From Streptomyces echinoruber (GTDB taxonomy: Bacteria; Actinomycetota; Actinomycetes; Streptomycetales; Streptomycetaceae), in NCBI RefSeq assembly GCF_014651135.1, contig NZ_BMWH01000016.1:78398-142397 (forward strand): a DNA stretch of 64,000 nucleotides, written 5' to 3'. Of the stretch, positions 41,217 to 49,315 are shown in pieces. The translations under genes were made by a program, and so were the position numbers. Each line of letters opens with the position of its first letter. Within the stretch, counting starts at the first letter, position 1. A model generated the notes under the pieces. The model was not told where the DNA came from and made no database searches. It saw only the letters and a list, made by a program, of their open reading frames with translations.

Positions 41217-42890
41217 ATGGACGCGGACGTCATCGTCGTCGGAGCCGGTCTCGCCGGCCTGGTCGCGGCGCACGAACTGACCAGCCGGGGCCGGAAGGTG
41301 GCCCTCGTCGACCAGGAGAACGCCGCCAACCTCGGCGGGCAGGCCCACTGGTCGTTCGGCGGGCTGTTCCTCGTCGACTCCCCGCAGCAGCGCCGGCTGG
41401 GCGTGCGGGACTCCTTCGACCTGGCCTGGAGCGACTGGCAGGGCAGCGCGCGGTTCGACCGGCTGGACGACGAGGACGCCTGGGCGGTGCGCTGGGCACG
41501 CGCCTACGTCGAGTTCGCGGCCGGCGAGAAGCGGTCCTGGCTCGCCGGGCACGGCATCGAGCTGCTGCCCACGGTCGGCTGGGCCGAGCGCGGCGACCTG
41601 CGCGCCGACGGGCACGGCAACTCCGTGCCCCGCTTCCACATCGCCTGGGGCACCGGCACCGGCGTCGTCGCACCGTTCGCGCGCTACGCCCACGACGCGG
41701 CGCGCGACGGGCTGCTCACCTTCCACCACCGCCACCGCGTCGACGAACTCGTCGTGCAGGACGGCGCCGTGCGCGGGGTGCGCGGCACCCTGCTCGCCCC
41801 GGACGACGCGCCGCGCGGCGTGGCCTCCCACCGCGACCGCGTGGGCGAGTTCGAACTCACCGCCCAGGCGGTGATCGTCACCACCGGCGGCATCGGCGCC
41901 AACCACGACCTGGTGCGCCGGTACTGGCCCGAGCGGCTCGGCACCCCGCCGCGCGAGATGGTCACCGGCGTGCCCGCCTACGTCGACGGCCGCATGCTGG
42001 ACATCAGCGCCGCCGCGGGCGTGCGCCTGGTCAACCGCGACCGCATGTGGCACTACACCGAGGGCGTGCGGAACTGGAACCCGATCTGGCCCGGCCACGG
42101 CATCCGCATCCTGCCCGGCCCGTCGTCGATGTGGTTCGACGCGCTCGGCCGCCGCCTGCCCGACCCCTGCCTGCCCGGCTACGACACCCTCGGCACCCTG
42201 AAGCACTTGCGCACCACCGGGGACATCGCCGGGTACGACCACTCCTGGTTCGTGCTGACCCGGCGGATCGTCGAGAAGGAGTTCGCGCTCTCGGGCTCGG
42301 AGCAGAACCCCGACATCACCGCCGGGGACCGGCGCGCCGTCCTGCGCGAGCGCCTCCTCGGCCGGGGCGCGCCCGGCCCGGTGAAGGACTTCGTGCGGCA
42401 CGGCGCGGACTTCGTCGTCGCCGACACCCTCGAAAAGCTCGTCGAGAAGATGAACGCCCTCACCGACAGGCCGCTGCTGGACGCCGCCGTGCTGCGCCGC
42501 CAGATCGAGGCCCGCGACCGGCAGATCACCAACCCCTACGGCAAGGACGCCCAGGTGCAGGGCATCCGCAACGCCCGCCGCTACATCGGCGACCGCCTCG
42601 GCCGCGTCGCCGCTCCGCACCGCATCCTCGACCCGGCGGCCGGCCCGCTGATCGGCGTCAAGCTGCACATCCTCACCCGCAAGACCCTCGGCGGCATCCA
42701 GACCGACCTCGACTCGCGCGCCCTCGGGCACGACGGCCGGCCCGTCGACGGGCTGTACGCGGCGGGCGAGGTCGCCGGCTTCGGCGGGGGAGGGGTGCAC
42801 GGCTACAACGCCCTGGAGGGCACCTTCCTCGGCGGCTGCCTGTTCTCCGGGCGCGCCGCCGGGCGGGCCGCGGCCGCGCAGACCGCGTGA
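41217..42890 (+). CDS. FAD-binding dehydrogenase (3-ketosteroid-1-dehydrogenase-like)
   Basis: A 557-aa flavoprotein of the fumarate reductase/KsdD fold. FAD motif: ADVIVVGAGLAGLVAAHELTSRGRKVALVDQE, with NLGGQAHWSFGG and AVIVTTGGIGANHDLVRRYWP. C-terminal FAD-binding: LYAAGEVAGFGGGGVHGYNALEGTFLGGCLFSG. Family members include KsdD-type dehydrogenases of steroids and fatty acids; the substrate here is unclear. The ATG at 41217 has GAAGGGA 9 bp ahead. It is the second gene of the TetR operon. A steroid or lipid link is possible with the cholesterol-oxidase-like gene 20 kb away, but that is inference. Confidence 0.88.
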   Translation: MDADVIVVGAGLAGLVAAHELTSRGRKVALVDQENAANLGGQAHWSFGGLFLVDSPQQRRLGVRDSFDLAWSDWQGSARFDRLDDEDAWAVRWARAYVEFAAGEKRSWLAGHGIELLPTVGWAERGDLRADGHGNSVPRFHIAWGTGTGVVAPFARYAHDAARDGLLTFHHRHRVDELVVQDGAVRGVRGTLLAPDDAPRGVASHRDRVGEFELTAQAVIVTTGGIGANHDLVRRYWPERLGTPPREMVTGVPAYVDGRMLDISAAAGVRLVNRDRMWHYTEGVRNWNPIWPGHGIRILPGPSSMWFDALGRRLPDPCLPGYDTLGTLKHLRTTGDIAGYDHSWFVLTRRIVEKEFALSGSEQNPDITAGDRRAVLRERLLGRGAPGPVKDFVRHGADFVVADTLEKLVEKMNALTDRPLLDAAVLRRQIEARDRQITNPYGKDAQVQGIRNARRYIGDRLGRVAAPHRILDPAAGPLIGVKLHILTRKTLGGIQTDLDSRALGHDGRPVDGLYAAGEVAGFGGGGVHGYNALEGTFLGGCLFSGRAAGRAAAAQTA

Positions 42891-42935
42891 GGCGCGGGGG
42901 GTGAGGCGCGGGGGCGTGGGGCGCGCGGGGGAGCC

Positions 42936-43286
42936 TCACGCCTCCAGCAGGCGGGCCAGCACGGCGGCGTGGCTGCGGCCGGGCTCCCTGGCCGCGGTCA
43001 GCAGCGTCACGGTGCCCTCCTCGGCCAACCGCCGTACGCCGTCGAGGAGTCCGGCCGCCTCGGGAGCGGCCAGCTCCGCCTCGTAGCGGCGCGCGAACTC
43101 CTCGTAGGAGCCCTGGCCCGCGTGGTACCAGCGGCGCAGCTCGGCGGACGGCGTCAGGCCCTTGGGCCACTCGTCGACGTGCGCCGCGTCCTTGGCGACG
43201 CCCCGCGGCCACAGCCGGTCGACCAGGACACGGACGCCGTCGTCCGGCTCGGGCAGGTCGTAGATGCGGCGCACGCGCACGCTCAC
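42936..43286 (-). CDS. DUF488 family protein
   Basis: A 116-aa protein with the DUF488 signature: VRRIYDLPEPDDGVRVLVDRLWPRGV, then WPKGLTPSAELRRWYHAG, and VTLLTAAREPGRSHAAVLARLL. Function unknown. GTG start follows GAAGGACGTGTCCC. Confidence 0.9.
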   Translation of the reverse strand: MSVRVRRIYDLPEPDDGVRVLVDRLWPRGVAKDAAHVDEWPKGLTPSAELRRWYHAGQGSYEEFARRYEAELAAPEAAGLLDGVRRLAEEGTVTLLTAAREPGRSHAAVLARLLEA

Positions 43287-43459
43287 GGGACACGTCCTTC
43301 CTCGGCGACGTCGGTGCCGGGAGCGTAACCCCGCACCGGCCGGCGGGCGGTGCGCGCGGCGGCCGGCGCGGCGCGACTTGACCTGTTCGAGGGGGAACCG
43401 GAGGCGGCACGCGCCTAGGCTGACCGGTGATCATGCCACCCCCGACCCGAGGAGCACCC

Positions 43460-44878
43460 GTGAGGCCACCCCGGTCGCAAGCCGCCCGCCGCCGCGCCCT
43501 GTTCGGCGCGGCCGTCCCCGTCGCCCTCGCGGCCCTGCTCGCCGCCGCCGCGCCCGGGACGGCCGGCACCCCCGGCACCCCCGGCGCGCCCGGCGCCGGC
43601 GACCCCTACTTCCCGCTCGCCGGGAACGGCGGCTACGACGTCCGCCACTACGACCTGACGCTCCGTTACGACACCGCCGTACGGCACCTGGACGGCACGG
43701 CGGTGCTCACCGCCCGCGCCACGCAGCCGCTGTCCCGCTTCGACCTCGACCTGAAGGGCCTGAAGGTCACCGGCGTCCGGGTGGACGGCGCCCCGGCCGC
43801 CTTCCGGCGCAACGGTCAGGAACTGGTCGTCACCCCGCGCACCGTGCTGCGCCCGGGGCGGGACTTCCGCGTCACCGTCGCCTACGGCGGCACCCCGAAG
43901 CCGGTCACCGACCCGGACGGCTCCCCGGACGGGTGGATCCCCACCGACGACGGCGCATTCGTCGCCGGCGAGCCGCAGGGCGCCATGACGTGGTTCCCGG
44001 CGAACAACCACCCCACGGACAAGGCGTCGTACGACTTCACGCTCACCGTCCCCGCGGGACGCACCGCCGTCGCCAACGGCGTCCTGCTCGGGCGGCGCAC
44101 CGCCCACGGGCGCACCACGTTCCACTGGCGGCAGCGCGAACCCATGGCCGCCTACCTCGCCACCGCCACCATCGGCACGTTCCACATCCGGCAGTACACC
44201 ACCCGCGACGGCATCCGGGTCTACGACGCCGTCGACCCCCGCGAGGCGCGCACCGCCGCCCCCGTACTGAAGAAGCTGCCGTCCGTCCTGGAGTGGGAGA
44301 GCCGGCTGTTCGGCCCCTACCCGTTCCGCTCGGCCGGCTCGATCGTCGACCACGCGCCCGACGTCGGCTACGCGCTGGAGACGCAGGGGCGGCCCCTGTA
44401 CGACTCGGCGCCGGACGTGGGCACCCTCGTCCACGAGAACGCCCACCAGTGGTTCGGCGACTTTGTTTCCCCGACCCGCTGGCAGGACATCTGGCTCAAC
44501 GAGGGCTTCGCCACCTACGCCGAGTGGCTCTACCGCGAGCAGCACGGCGGCGACAGCGCCCAGAAGACCTTCGACGCGCTCTACGCCCGCCCGGCGAGCG
44601 ACCCGCTGTGGGCGTTCCCGCCCGGCGACCCCGGCAGCGGCGCCCACCTCTTCGACACCCCTGTCTACGCCCGCGGCGCCATGACCCTGCACGAGCTGCG
44701 CCGCGCCGTCGGCGACCGGGTGTTCCCGCGCATCCTGCGCGCCTGGGCCACCGCGCACCGTCACGGGCACGGCACCACCGCGCAGTTCACCGCGCTGGCC
44801 GAGCGGGAGTCGGGCAAGGACCTCAACAGGCTGTTCACCACGTGGTTGTACGCTCAGGGCAAGCCCAACAGGGTTTAG
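43460..44878 (+). CDS. Secreted M1 family metallopeptidase
   Basis: A 472-aa aminopeptidase-N-like zinc peptidase. Signal peptide ALFGAAVPVALAALLAAAAPG. Zinc site HENAH (325-329) and NEGFATYAEW with Glu348, the M1 spacing HExxH-x18-E. GAMEN is replaced by YALETQG, as in many small bacterial M1 proteins. The C-terminal long helical domain of large M1 enzymes is missing, as expected for this size. The GTG at 43460 is preceded by GAGGAGCACC; TAGGCT at 43416-43421 may be its -10. Confidence 0.93.
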   Translation: MRPPRSQAARRRALFGAAVPVALAALLAAAAPGTAGTPGTPGAPGAGDPYFPLAGNGGYDVRHYDLTLRYDTAVRHLDGTAVLTARATQPLSRFDLDLKGLKVTGVRVDGAPAAFRRNGQELVVTPRTVLRPGRDFRVTVAYGGTPKPVTDPDGSPDGWIPTDDGAFVAGEPQGAMTWFPANNHPTDKASYDFTLTVPAGRTAVANGVLLGRRTAHGRTTFHWRQREPMAAYLATATIGTFHIRQYTTRDGIRVYDAVDPREARTAAPVLKKLPSVLEWESRLFGPYPFRSAGSIVDHAPDVGYALETQGRPLYDSAPDVGTLVHENAHQWFGDFVSPTRWQDIWLNEGFATYAEWLYREQHGGDSAQKTFDALYARPASDPLWAFPPGDPGSGAHLFDTPVYARGAMTLHELRRAVGDRVFPRILRAWATAHRHGHGTTAQFTALAERESGKDLNRLFTTWLYAQGKPNRV

Positions 44879-44945
44879 CAGTTGCCGACTTCCCCGGCAC
44901 GTTCCTCCGCACGTTCCCCCCACACGTCACGGCCGAGAACCACGC

Positions 44946-45710
44946 ATGAGCACACGCACCACCCCGCGTCTCGCACTGCCCGCCGCATCCCTGCTCCTGG
45001 TCTCAGGACTGCTCACCGGATGCGGCGGCGGTGCCGCGGCGACGGTGGACCACGCCGACGGCGCCCACCGCGCCGGGGCGGAAGCCGGCCTCCGCACCCA
45101 CGACCGCCCCGAGCGGGCACGGCCGGGCGACCTGCCCGGCCTCGGCCCGAGGACCCGCGCCGCGATCCCGGCCGACGCCCGCCAGGTCGTCCTGGTCACC
45201 GGCCGCGGCAAGCACTCCTCCGACTCCACCGTCGTCGTCCACCGGCGCACCGACGGCGGCTGGCGGGCCGGCCCGAGCCGGCCCGCGCACAACGCGCTCA
45301 AGGGCTGGACCGACCACCACACGGCCGGCGACCTGCACTCGCCCGTCGGCGTCTACACCCTCACCGACGCCGGCGGGCTGCTGCCCGACCCCGGCAGCCG
45401 CCTGCCCTACCACCGCTCGGCGGGCTTCACCGCCCTCGGCACCGGCTTCGAGGGCGAGCCGCTGGCCGGCGCCTTCGACTACGTGGTCGCCATCAACTAC
45501 AACCGCAGGCCCGGCACCTCGCCCCTGGACGGCTACCGCCCGCTCGGGGCCGGCCGCGGCGGGGGCATCTGGTTCCACGTCGACCACGGCGGACCCACCC
45601 ACGGCTGCGTCACCCTGTCCGAGGAGCACATGAGGGACCTGCTCACCACCCTCGACCCGGCCCTGCACCCCGTCGTCGTCATGGGCGACGCCGCGTCCCT
45701 GGCCCGCTGA
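44946..45710 (+). CDS. Lipoprotein L,D-transpeptidase (YkuD family)
   Basis: A 254-aa protein. A lipoprotein signal (LPAASLLLVSGLLTGC) with the lipobox LTGC puts it on the outer face of the membrane. The YkuD catalytic region is FHVDHGGPTHGCVTLS, with Cys nucleophile and His. It would form 3-3 crosslinks in peptidoglycan or attach proteins. An array of 13-bp repeats begins directly after its stop codon. Confidence 0.9.
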   Translation: MSTRTTPRLALPAASLLLVSGLLTGCGGGAAATVDHADGAHRAGAEAGLRTHDRPERARPGDLPGLGPRTRAAIPADARQVVLVTGRGKHSSDSTVVVHRRTDGGWRAGPSRPAHNALKGWTDHHTAGDLHSPVGVYTLTDAGGLLPDPGSRLPYHRSAGFTALGTGFEGEPLAGAFDYVVAINYNRRPGTSPLDGYRPLGAGRGGGIWFHVDHGGPTHGCVTLSEEHMRDLLTTLDPALHPVVVMGDAASLAR

Positions 45711-45812
45711 CACCCGGCGCCGACCCCCGGCGCTGACCCCCGGCGCTGACCCCCGGCGCCGACACCCGGCGCCGGCACCCGGCGCCGACACCCGGCGCCG
45801 GCACCCGGCCGG
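45711..45812. repeat. 13-bp tandem repeat, about 7.8 copies
   Basis: Seven full units of CACCCGGCGCCGA-type sequence (variants CCCCCGGCGCTGA and CACCCGGCGCCGG) from 45711 to 45801 plus a partial unit. The array starts at the first base after the TGA of the L,D-transpeptidase gene. Each unit contains GGCGCC, so the array can form a series of small hairpins and may end transcription. Confidence 0.9.
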
Positions 45813-45832
45813 GGGACGTCCGCGGGCGGATT

Positions 45833-45857
45833 GATTCCCCCGGCGCACCACGGGTAC
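45833..45857 (+). promoter_or_regulatory. SigB-type promoter of the DUF6098 gene
   Basis: GATT, 15 bp, then GGGTAC, 36 bp before the ATG of the DUF6098 gene. Fits the SigB consensus and has the same spacing as the other two such promoters in the window. Confidence 0.65.
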
Positions 45858-45892
45858 CCCGACCGCCTGACGGCGCAGAGGGAGGTCACGCC

Positions 45893-46342
45893 ATGAGCGC
45901 AACGGACGACCTGCCGGTCGTACACACACTCGACGACCTTGCGGGCCTGGTGGAGCGGCGGCAGGGCCTGTACGTGCGCTGGTCGCGCGGCCCGGCCACC
46001 GACCTCGGGGACGTCTCCAGCACCGACGAGCTCACCGGCGTCCCCCTGCCCGGCCTGTCCGCCAACCCCCTCGACGTGGAGACGTGGTGGCAGGACCGGT
46101 CCGTGAAGCTGTGGGTCGCGCGGCGCCTGTACGACTACTCGCACCTGCCGCACGAGAAGGGCCCCGACGTGCGGCCCTGGGTCCTGGCGGGCCGGGAGAC
46201 CGGCCGCGGCCCGGACAACGAGCCGCTGGTCGCCGACTGCGAGCCGCTGTGCTGGATCGACACCGAGGTGATCGAGGCGGCGCAGCGGGAGGTGGCCCGC
46301 CAGGAGCACGCCTGGGGGCCGCTGCGCCGCGGCGGGCGCTGA
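45893..46342 (+). CDS. DUF6098 family protein
   Basis: A 149-aa protein with the DUF6098 pattern as I know it: VVHTLDDLAGLVERRQGLYVRWSRGP, DELTGVPLPGLSANPLDVETWW, and VADCEPLCWIDTEVIEAAQREV. Function unknown. The SigB-type promoter places it in the general stress regulon; the start codon follows GAGGGAGGTCACGCC. Confidence 0.85.
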   Translation: MSATDDLPVVHTLDDLAGLVERRQGLYVRWSRGPATDLGDVSSTDELTGVPLPGLSANPLDVETWWQDRSVKLWVARRLYDYSHLPHEKGPDVRPWVLAGRETGRGPDNEPLVADCEPLCWIDTEVIEAAQREVARQEHAWGPLRRGGR

Positions 46343-46393
46343 CGCGCCCCGCGGCCCGGCGGCCCCCGGGTGCTCCGCGGCGGTGGTGCGGCT

Positions 46394-46645
46394 CTAGGCG
46401 GAGCGCCGCCGCGCCCCGGCCCGCCGTCGCTGCAGCGCCCGCCGCTCCGTCTCGTTCGTGCCTCCCCACACACCGACGGCCTGCCCCATGCCGAGCGCGA
46501 ACTCCAGGCACTGCTCCGTCACCGGGCAGCGGCGGCACACCGCCTTCGCCTGCTCGGCCTGCAACAGCGCCGTCCCGCCGGTCCCGACGGGAAAGAACAG
46601 CTCCGGGTCCTCGTCACGGCACGCGGCGCGGTCTCGCCAGTTCAT
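46394..46645 (-). CDS. WhiB-like [4Fe-4S] regulator (Wbl), WblE/WhiB1-like
   Basis: An 83-aa Wbl protein. The four cluster cysteines are Cys9, Cys37, Cys40 and Cys46 (RAACRDEDPELFFPVG, AVCRRCPVTEQCLEFAL), followed by the turn GVWGGTNETERRAL and a basic tail. The DEDPELFFP and AEQAKAVCRRCP segments are closest to the WblE/WhiB1 group. It binds sigma region 4 of the main sigma factor and responds to NO/O2 in related proteins. ATG at 46645. Confidence 0.9.
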   Translation of the reverse strand: MNWRDRAACRDEDPELFFPVGTGGTALLQAEQAKAVCRRCPVTEQCLEFALGMGQAVGVWGGTNETERRALQRRRAGARRRSA

Positions 46646-46813
46646 GAATGTCCCCTGCGATCGGAATCGTCGTGTGTGTCCTTCGCGTCTTTTTGCTCCT
46701 GATCGGGTGACCGGCCGCGGCACGGTGAAACCGCCCGGCCCGGCCGCCGGGCGCACAGGCGGGGCTGCGATAGTGACACCGGCAGAAAGATGTAACCGAC
46801 AACCAGGAAGCCC

Positions 46814-48229
46814 GTGGACACCAGCGAGAGCACCGGTCCCCGCACCGAGGGGCACGGCACCCCGTCCGAGCACGAGACCCCGTCAGACGACGGCACCCCG
46901 TCAGACGACGGCACTCCGTCAGGTGACGGCATTCCGTCAGATGACGACACTCCGGCCGGTCCCGGCCCGGGGCACCGGGCCCCGCACCCGCCGCGCCGCG
47001 GCTGGCGCCGCTTCGCCATGGACACCCGGCCCCTGCGCCGGCCCGCCTACCGCCGGCTGTGGTCCTCCACCGTCGTCACGGCCGTCGGCAGCCAGCTCAC
47101 CGCCGTCGCCGTGCCCAAGCAGATCTACGACATCACGCACTCCTCGGCGTGGGTCGGCTCGGCGAGCCTGGCCGGCCTCGTCCCGCTCGTCGTGTTCGCG
47201 CTGTGGGGCGGCGCGGTCGCCGACGCCATGGACCGCCGCCGGCTGCTGCTGATCACCAACAGCGGGATCGCCGTCACCTCGCTGCTGTTCTGGCTGCAGG
47301 CCGTCACCGGGCTGAGGTCCGTGGCCGCGCTGATGGTGCTGCTGGCGCTGCAGCAGGCCTTCTGGGGGCTGAACGCGCCCGCCCGCAACGCCTCCATCGC
47401 CCGCCTGGTCCCCGCCGGCGAACTCGCCGCGGCCAACGCCCTGGGCTCCACGGTCATGCAGACCGGGCAGGTCGTCGGCCCGCTGCTCGCCGGTGCCCTG
47501 ATCCCGCTCGTCGGCCTGCCGGAGCTGTATTTGATCGACGCCCTGGCGCTGTGCGTCACCCTGTGGGCGGTCCTGCGGCTGCCGGCGCTGCCGCCGCTCG
47601 CGGGCACCGCCGTGCGGCGCGCGGGCGTGCGGCAGATCGTGGAGGGCTTCCGCTACCTCTCCGGGCACAAGGTGCTGCTGCTGTCGTTCCTCGCCGACAT
47701 CGTCGCCATGGTGCTCGGCATGCCCCGCGCCCTCTTCCCGCAACTCGCCGCGCAGACGTACGCCTCCTACGGCGAGGGCCTGGCGCTGGGCCTGCTGTTC
47801 GCGGCGATACCCGTCGGCGCGGTGGCCGGCGGCCTGTTCTCCGGCACCTTCTCCCGGGCCCGGCGGCACGGCCTGATGGTGATCGGCGCGGTCGTGGCCT
47901 GGGGCGCGGCCGTCGCCGGGTCCGGCCTGAGCGGCAACCTGTGGATCGCCGCCGCCTTCCTCGCCGCCGCGGGCGTCGCCGACATGGTCTCCATGGTGTT
48001 CCGCGGCGCCATCCTGCTCTCCGCCGCCACCGACGAGATGCGCGGCCGCATGCAGGGCGTCTTCACCGTCGTCGTGGCGGGCGGCCCGCGCCTGGCCGAC
48101 GTGCTGCACGGCACGGCCGGCTCCGCCTTCGGGCCGCGCGCCGCCGTCACCGGCGGCGGCCTGCTCGTCGTCGCCGTGATGCTCGCCCTGGCCGCTGCGG
48201 TGCCGGCGCTGCGGCGCTACCGCGTCTGA
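46814..48229 (+). CDS. MFS exporter (EntS-like) with repeat-rich N-terminus
   Basis: A 471-aa transporter. Residues 1-55 are hydrophilic and built of TPSDDG-like repeats encoded by five 18-bp units (about 46858-46947). From residue 68 on there are about 12 hydrophobic helices, with LLITNSGIAVTSLLFWL and ARNASIARLVPAGELAAANAL, the motif of EntS-type siderophore/drug exporters. If the native start is the ATG encoding MDTRPLRRPAYRRL (about 47019), the repeats lie in the leader instead. GTG 46814 lacks a strong ribosome site. Confidence 0.88.
   Translation: MDTSESTGPRTEGHGTPSEHETPSDDGTPSDDGTPSGDGIPSDDDTPAGPGPGHRAPHPPRRGWRRFAMDTRPLRRPAYRRLWSSTVVTAVGSQLTAVAVPKQIYDITHSSAWVGSASLAGLVPLVVFALWGGAVADAMDRRRLLLITNSGIAVTSLLFWLQAVTGLRSVAALMVLLALQQAFWGLNAPARNASIARLVPAGELAAANALGSTVMQTGQVVGPLLAGALIPLVGLPELYLIDALALCVTLWAVLRLPALPPLAGTAVRRAGVRQIVEGFRYLSGHKVLLLSFLADIVAMVLGMPRALFPQLAAQTYASYGEGLALGLLFAAIPVGAVAGGLFSGTFSRARRHGLMVIGAVVAWGAAVAGSGLSGNLWIAAAFLAAAGVADMVSMVFRGAILLSAATDEMRGRMQGVFTVVVAGGPRLADVLHGTAGSAFGPRAAVTGGGLLVVAVMLALAAAVPALRRYRV
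46858..46950 (+). repeat. 18-bp tandem repeat, five degenerate copies, in the MFS 5' end
   Basis: CCGTCAGACGACGGCAC-like units repeat at 18-bp period. In the frame of the MFS gene they encode TPSDDG/TPSGDG/IPSDDD. Confidence 0.75.
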
Positions 48230-48331
48230 ACCGCCGCCTCCACGGAACGCCGCCGGGCCCGGGGAGAGGTGCCCGGTTCGGGAAAGCCGCCGAGCCCCGG
48301 GAGAGCCGCCGCGCCCGGGACGCCGTCCGGG

Positions 48332-48790
48332 TCACAGGACGCCGCGCCGGCGCGGCAGGCCGTACTGCTCCAGCAGCTTGTTGCGGGTGGCCTCCAGGCG
48401 GTGGGCGAGGATCTCGGCGACCGTGCGCACCAGCGTCAGCCCGAGCGCCGGATCCTCCTCGCACAGCCGCAGCACGGCCTTCGCGTCGAACTCGTAGGCG
48501 CGCACGGGGCTGAAGGCGACCGCGCCGAAGTCCCACTCGTACGGCGGGAACAGCCAGGACCAGCCGAGCAGGTCACCCGAGCCGAGGCCCGCCACCGTCA
48601 CCCGCCGCAGGGAGTCGACCCGCTGGTCGAGGGAGACGGCACCGGAGCGGATCACCCAGAAGCGGTCGGCCCGGCCGCCGGCCTCGAAGATCCGCGTGTC
48701 CTCCGGGAAGGTAACCTCCCGGGCGAGTTCCATGAGGCGCCGGCGCTGCGGCTGGGGGAGGGCGGTCAGCAGTCGGGTGGCTCTGGTCAT
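48332..48790 (-). CDS. Crp-like cyclic-nucleotide-binding domain protein
   Basis: A 152-aa stand-alone cNMP-binding domain: REVTFPEDTRIFEAGGRADRFWVIRSGAVSLD, GSGDLLGWSWLFPPYEW, AYEFDAKAVLRLCEEDPALG. No DNA-binding domain follows. The Arg that contacts cAMP phosphate is not clear, so the ligand is open. Length is right for a single domain. The leader (48791-49060) is long and contains a hairpin with a T-run on this strand. Confidence 0.8.
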   Translation of the reverse strand: MTRATRLLTALPQPQRRRLMELAREVTFPEDTRIFEAGGRADRFWVIRSGAVSLDQRVDSLRRVTVAGLGSGDLLGWSWLFPPYEWDFGAVAFSPVRAYEFDAKAVLRLCEEDPALGLTLVRTVAEILAHRLEATRNKLLEQYGLPRRRGVL

Positions 48791-49315
48791 GGCGCTGGGG
48801 CTCCTCGCCGGCGGTGCGTTCGGGCGTTTCCTCAAGCTCCCTATGCCCGTTTCGACCGGTGTACTCCCGGTCGGCACCCGGCCGGACGGCACCGCCCCGC
48901 GACCCGCCGCCCGCCGCACCGGCGGGCCGCGCCCGACGCCGCGCGACCGTGCCGCCGGTCGGGTCGTCGGCCCGGCTGACGGCCGGGTCGGAGGGCAGGG
49001 CGCCGCGGTTCTGCGGGCAGAGAAAAGCCCTGGCCGGACGGGGGAAACCAGCCAGGGCGGTAAACGGTGACGTACGGAGGACGGTGCCGGTCGACTCCGT
49101 CGCCACGTGTGTATGAACGATAAACCATCCAGGAGCGTCATGCGAAGCCGGAACCGGGCCACGTGACCGGTTTCACGTTCCGGCCGCCGGTGTCCGCCTC
49201 CCCGGCCGGCTTTCCGGACCCCTCACCCGGCCTCCCCCGCTCGGCCGCCCGGCCGCCCGTCGTCCGGCACCCGCCGCTCGGCCTCCCCGCTCGCCATCCG
49301 TCACTCGGCCACCCG
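48791..49315. other. 525-bp intergenic region upstream of the CNB gene
   Basis: No convincing gene. It contains a GC-rich region, then the hairpin with a T-run on the minus strand (49023-49058), then an A/T-richer patch near 49109-49130 (TTTATCGTTCATACA on the minus strand), a possible promoter for the CNB gene. Confidence 0.5.
49023..49058 (-). terminator. Hairpin with U-run on the minus strand
   Basis: GCCCTGGC / GCCAGGGC stem with a 16-nt loop, followed on the minus strand by TTTTCT. It could end the decarboxylase transcript from upstream (its stop is about 260 bp away) or act as an attenuator in the leader of the CNB gene. Confidence 0.55.

Noticed and set aside
45711..45812. CRISPR-like array
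   Set aside because: Units are directly adjacent without spacers, and no cas genes are near. The same holds for the other tandem arrays.
49009..49080. c-di-AMP (ydaO) riboswitch, because of GGGGGAAACC and GGCGGTAAAC pieces on the plus strand
   Set aside because: The conserved 3' part (TCAGCTAACC-like) is missing and no plus-strand gene follows.
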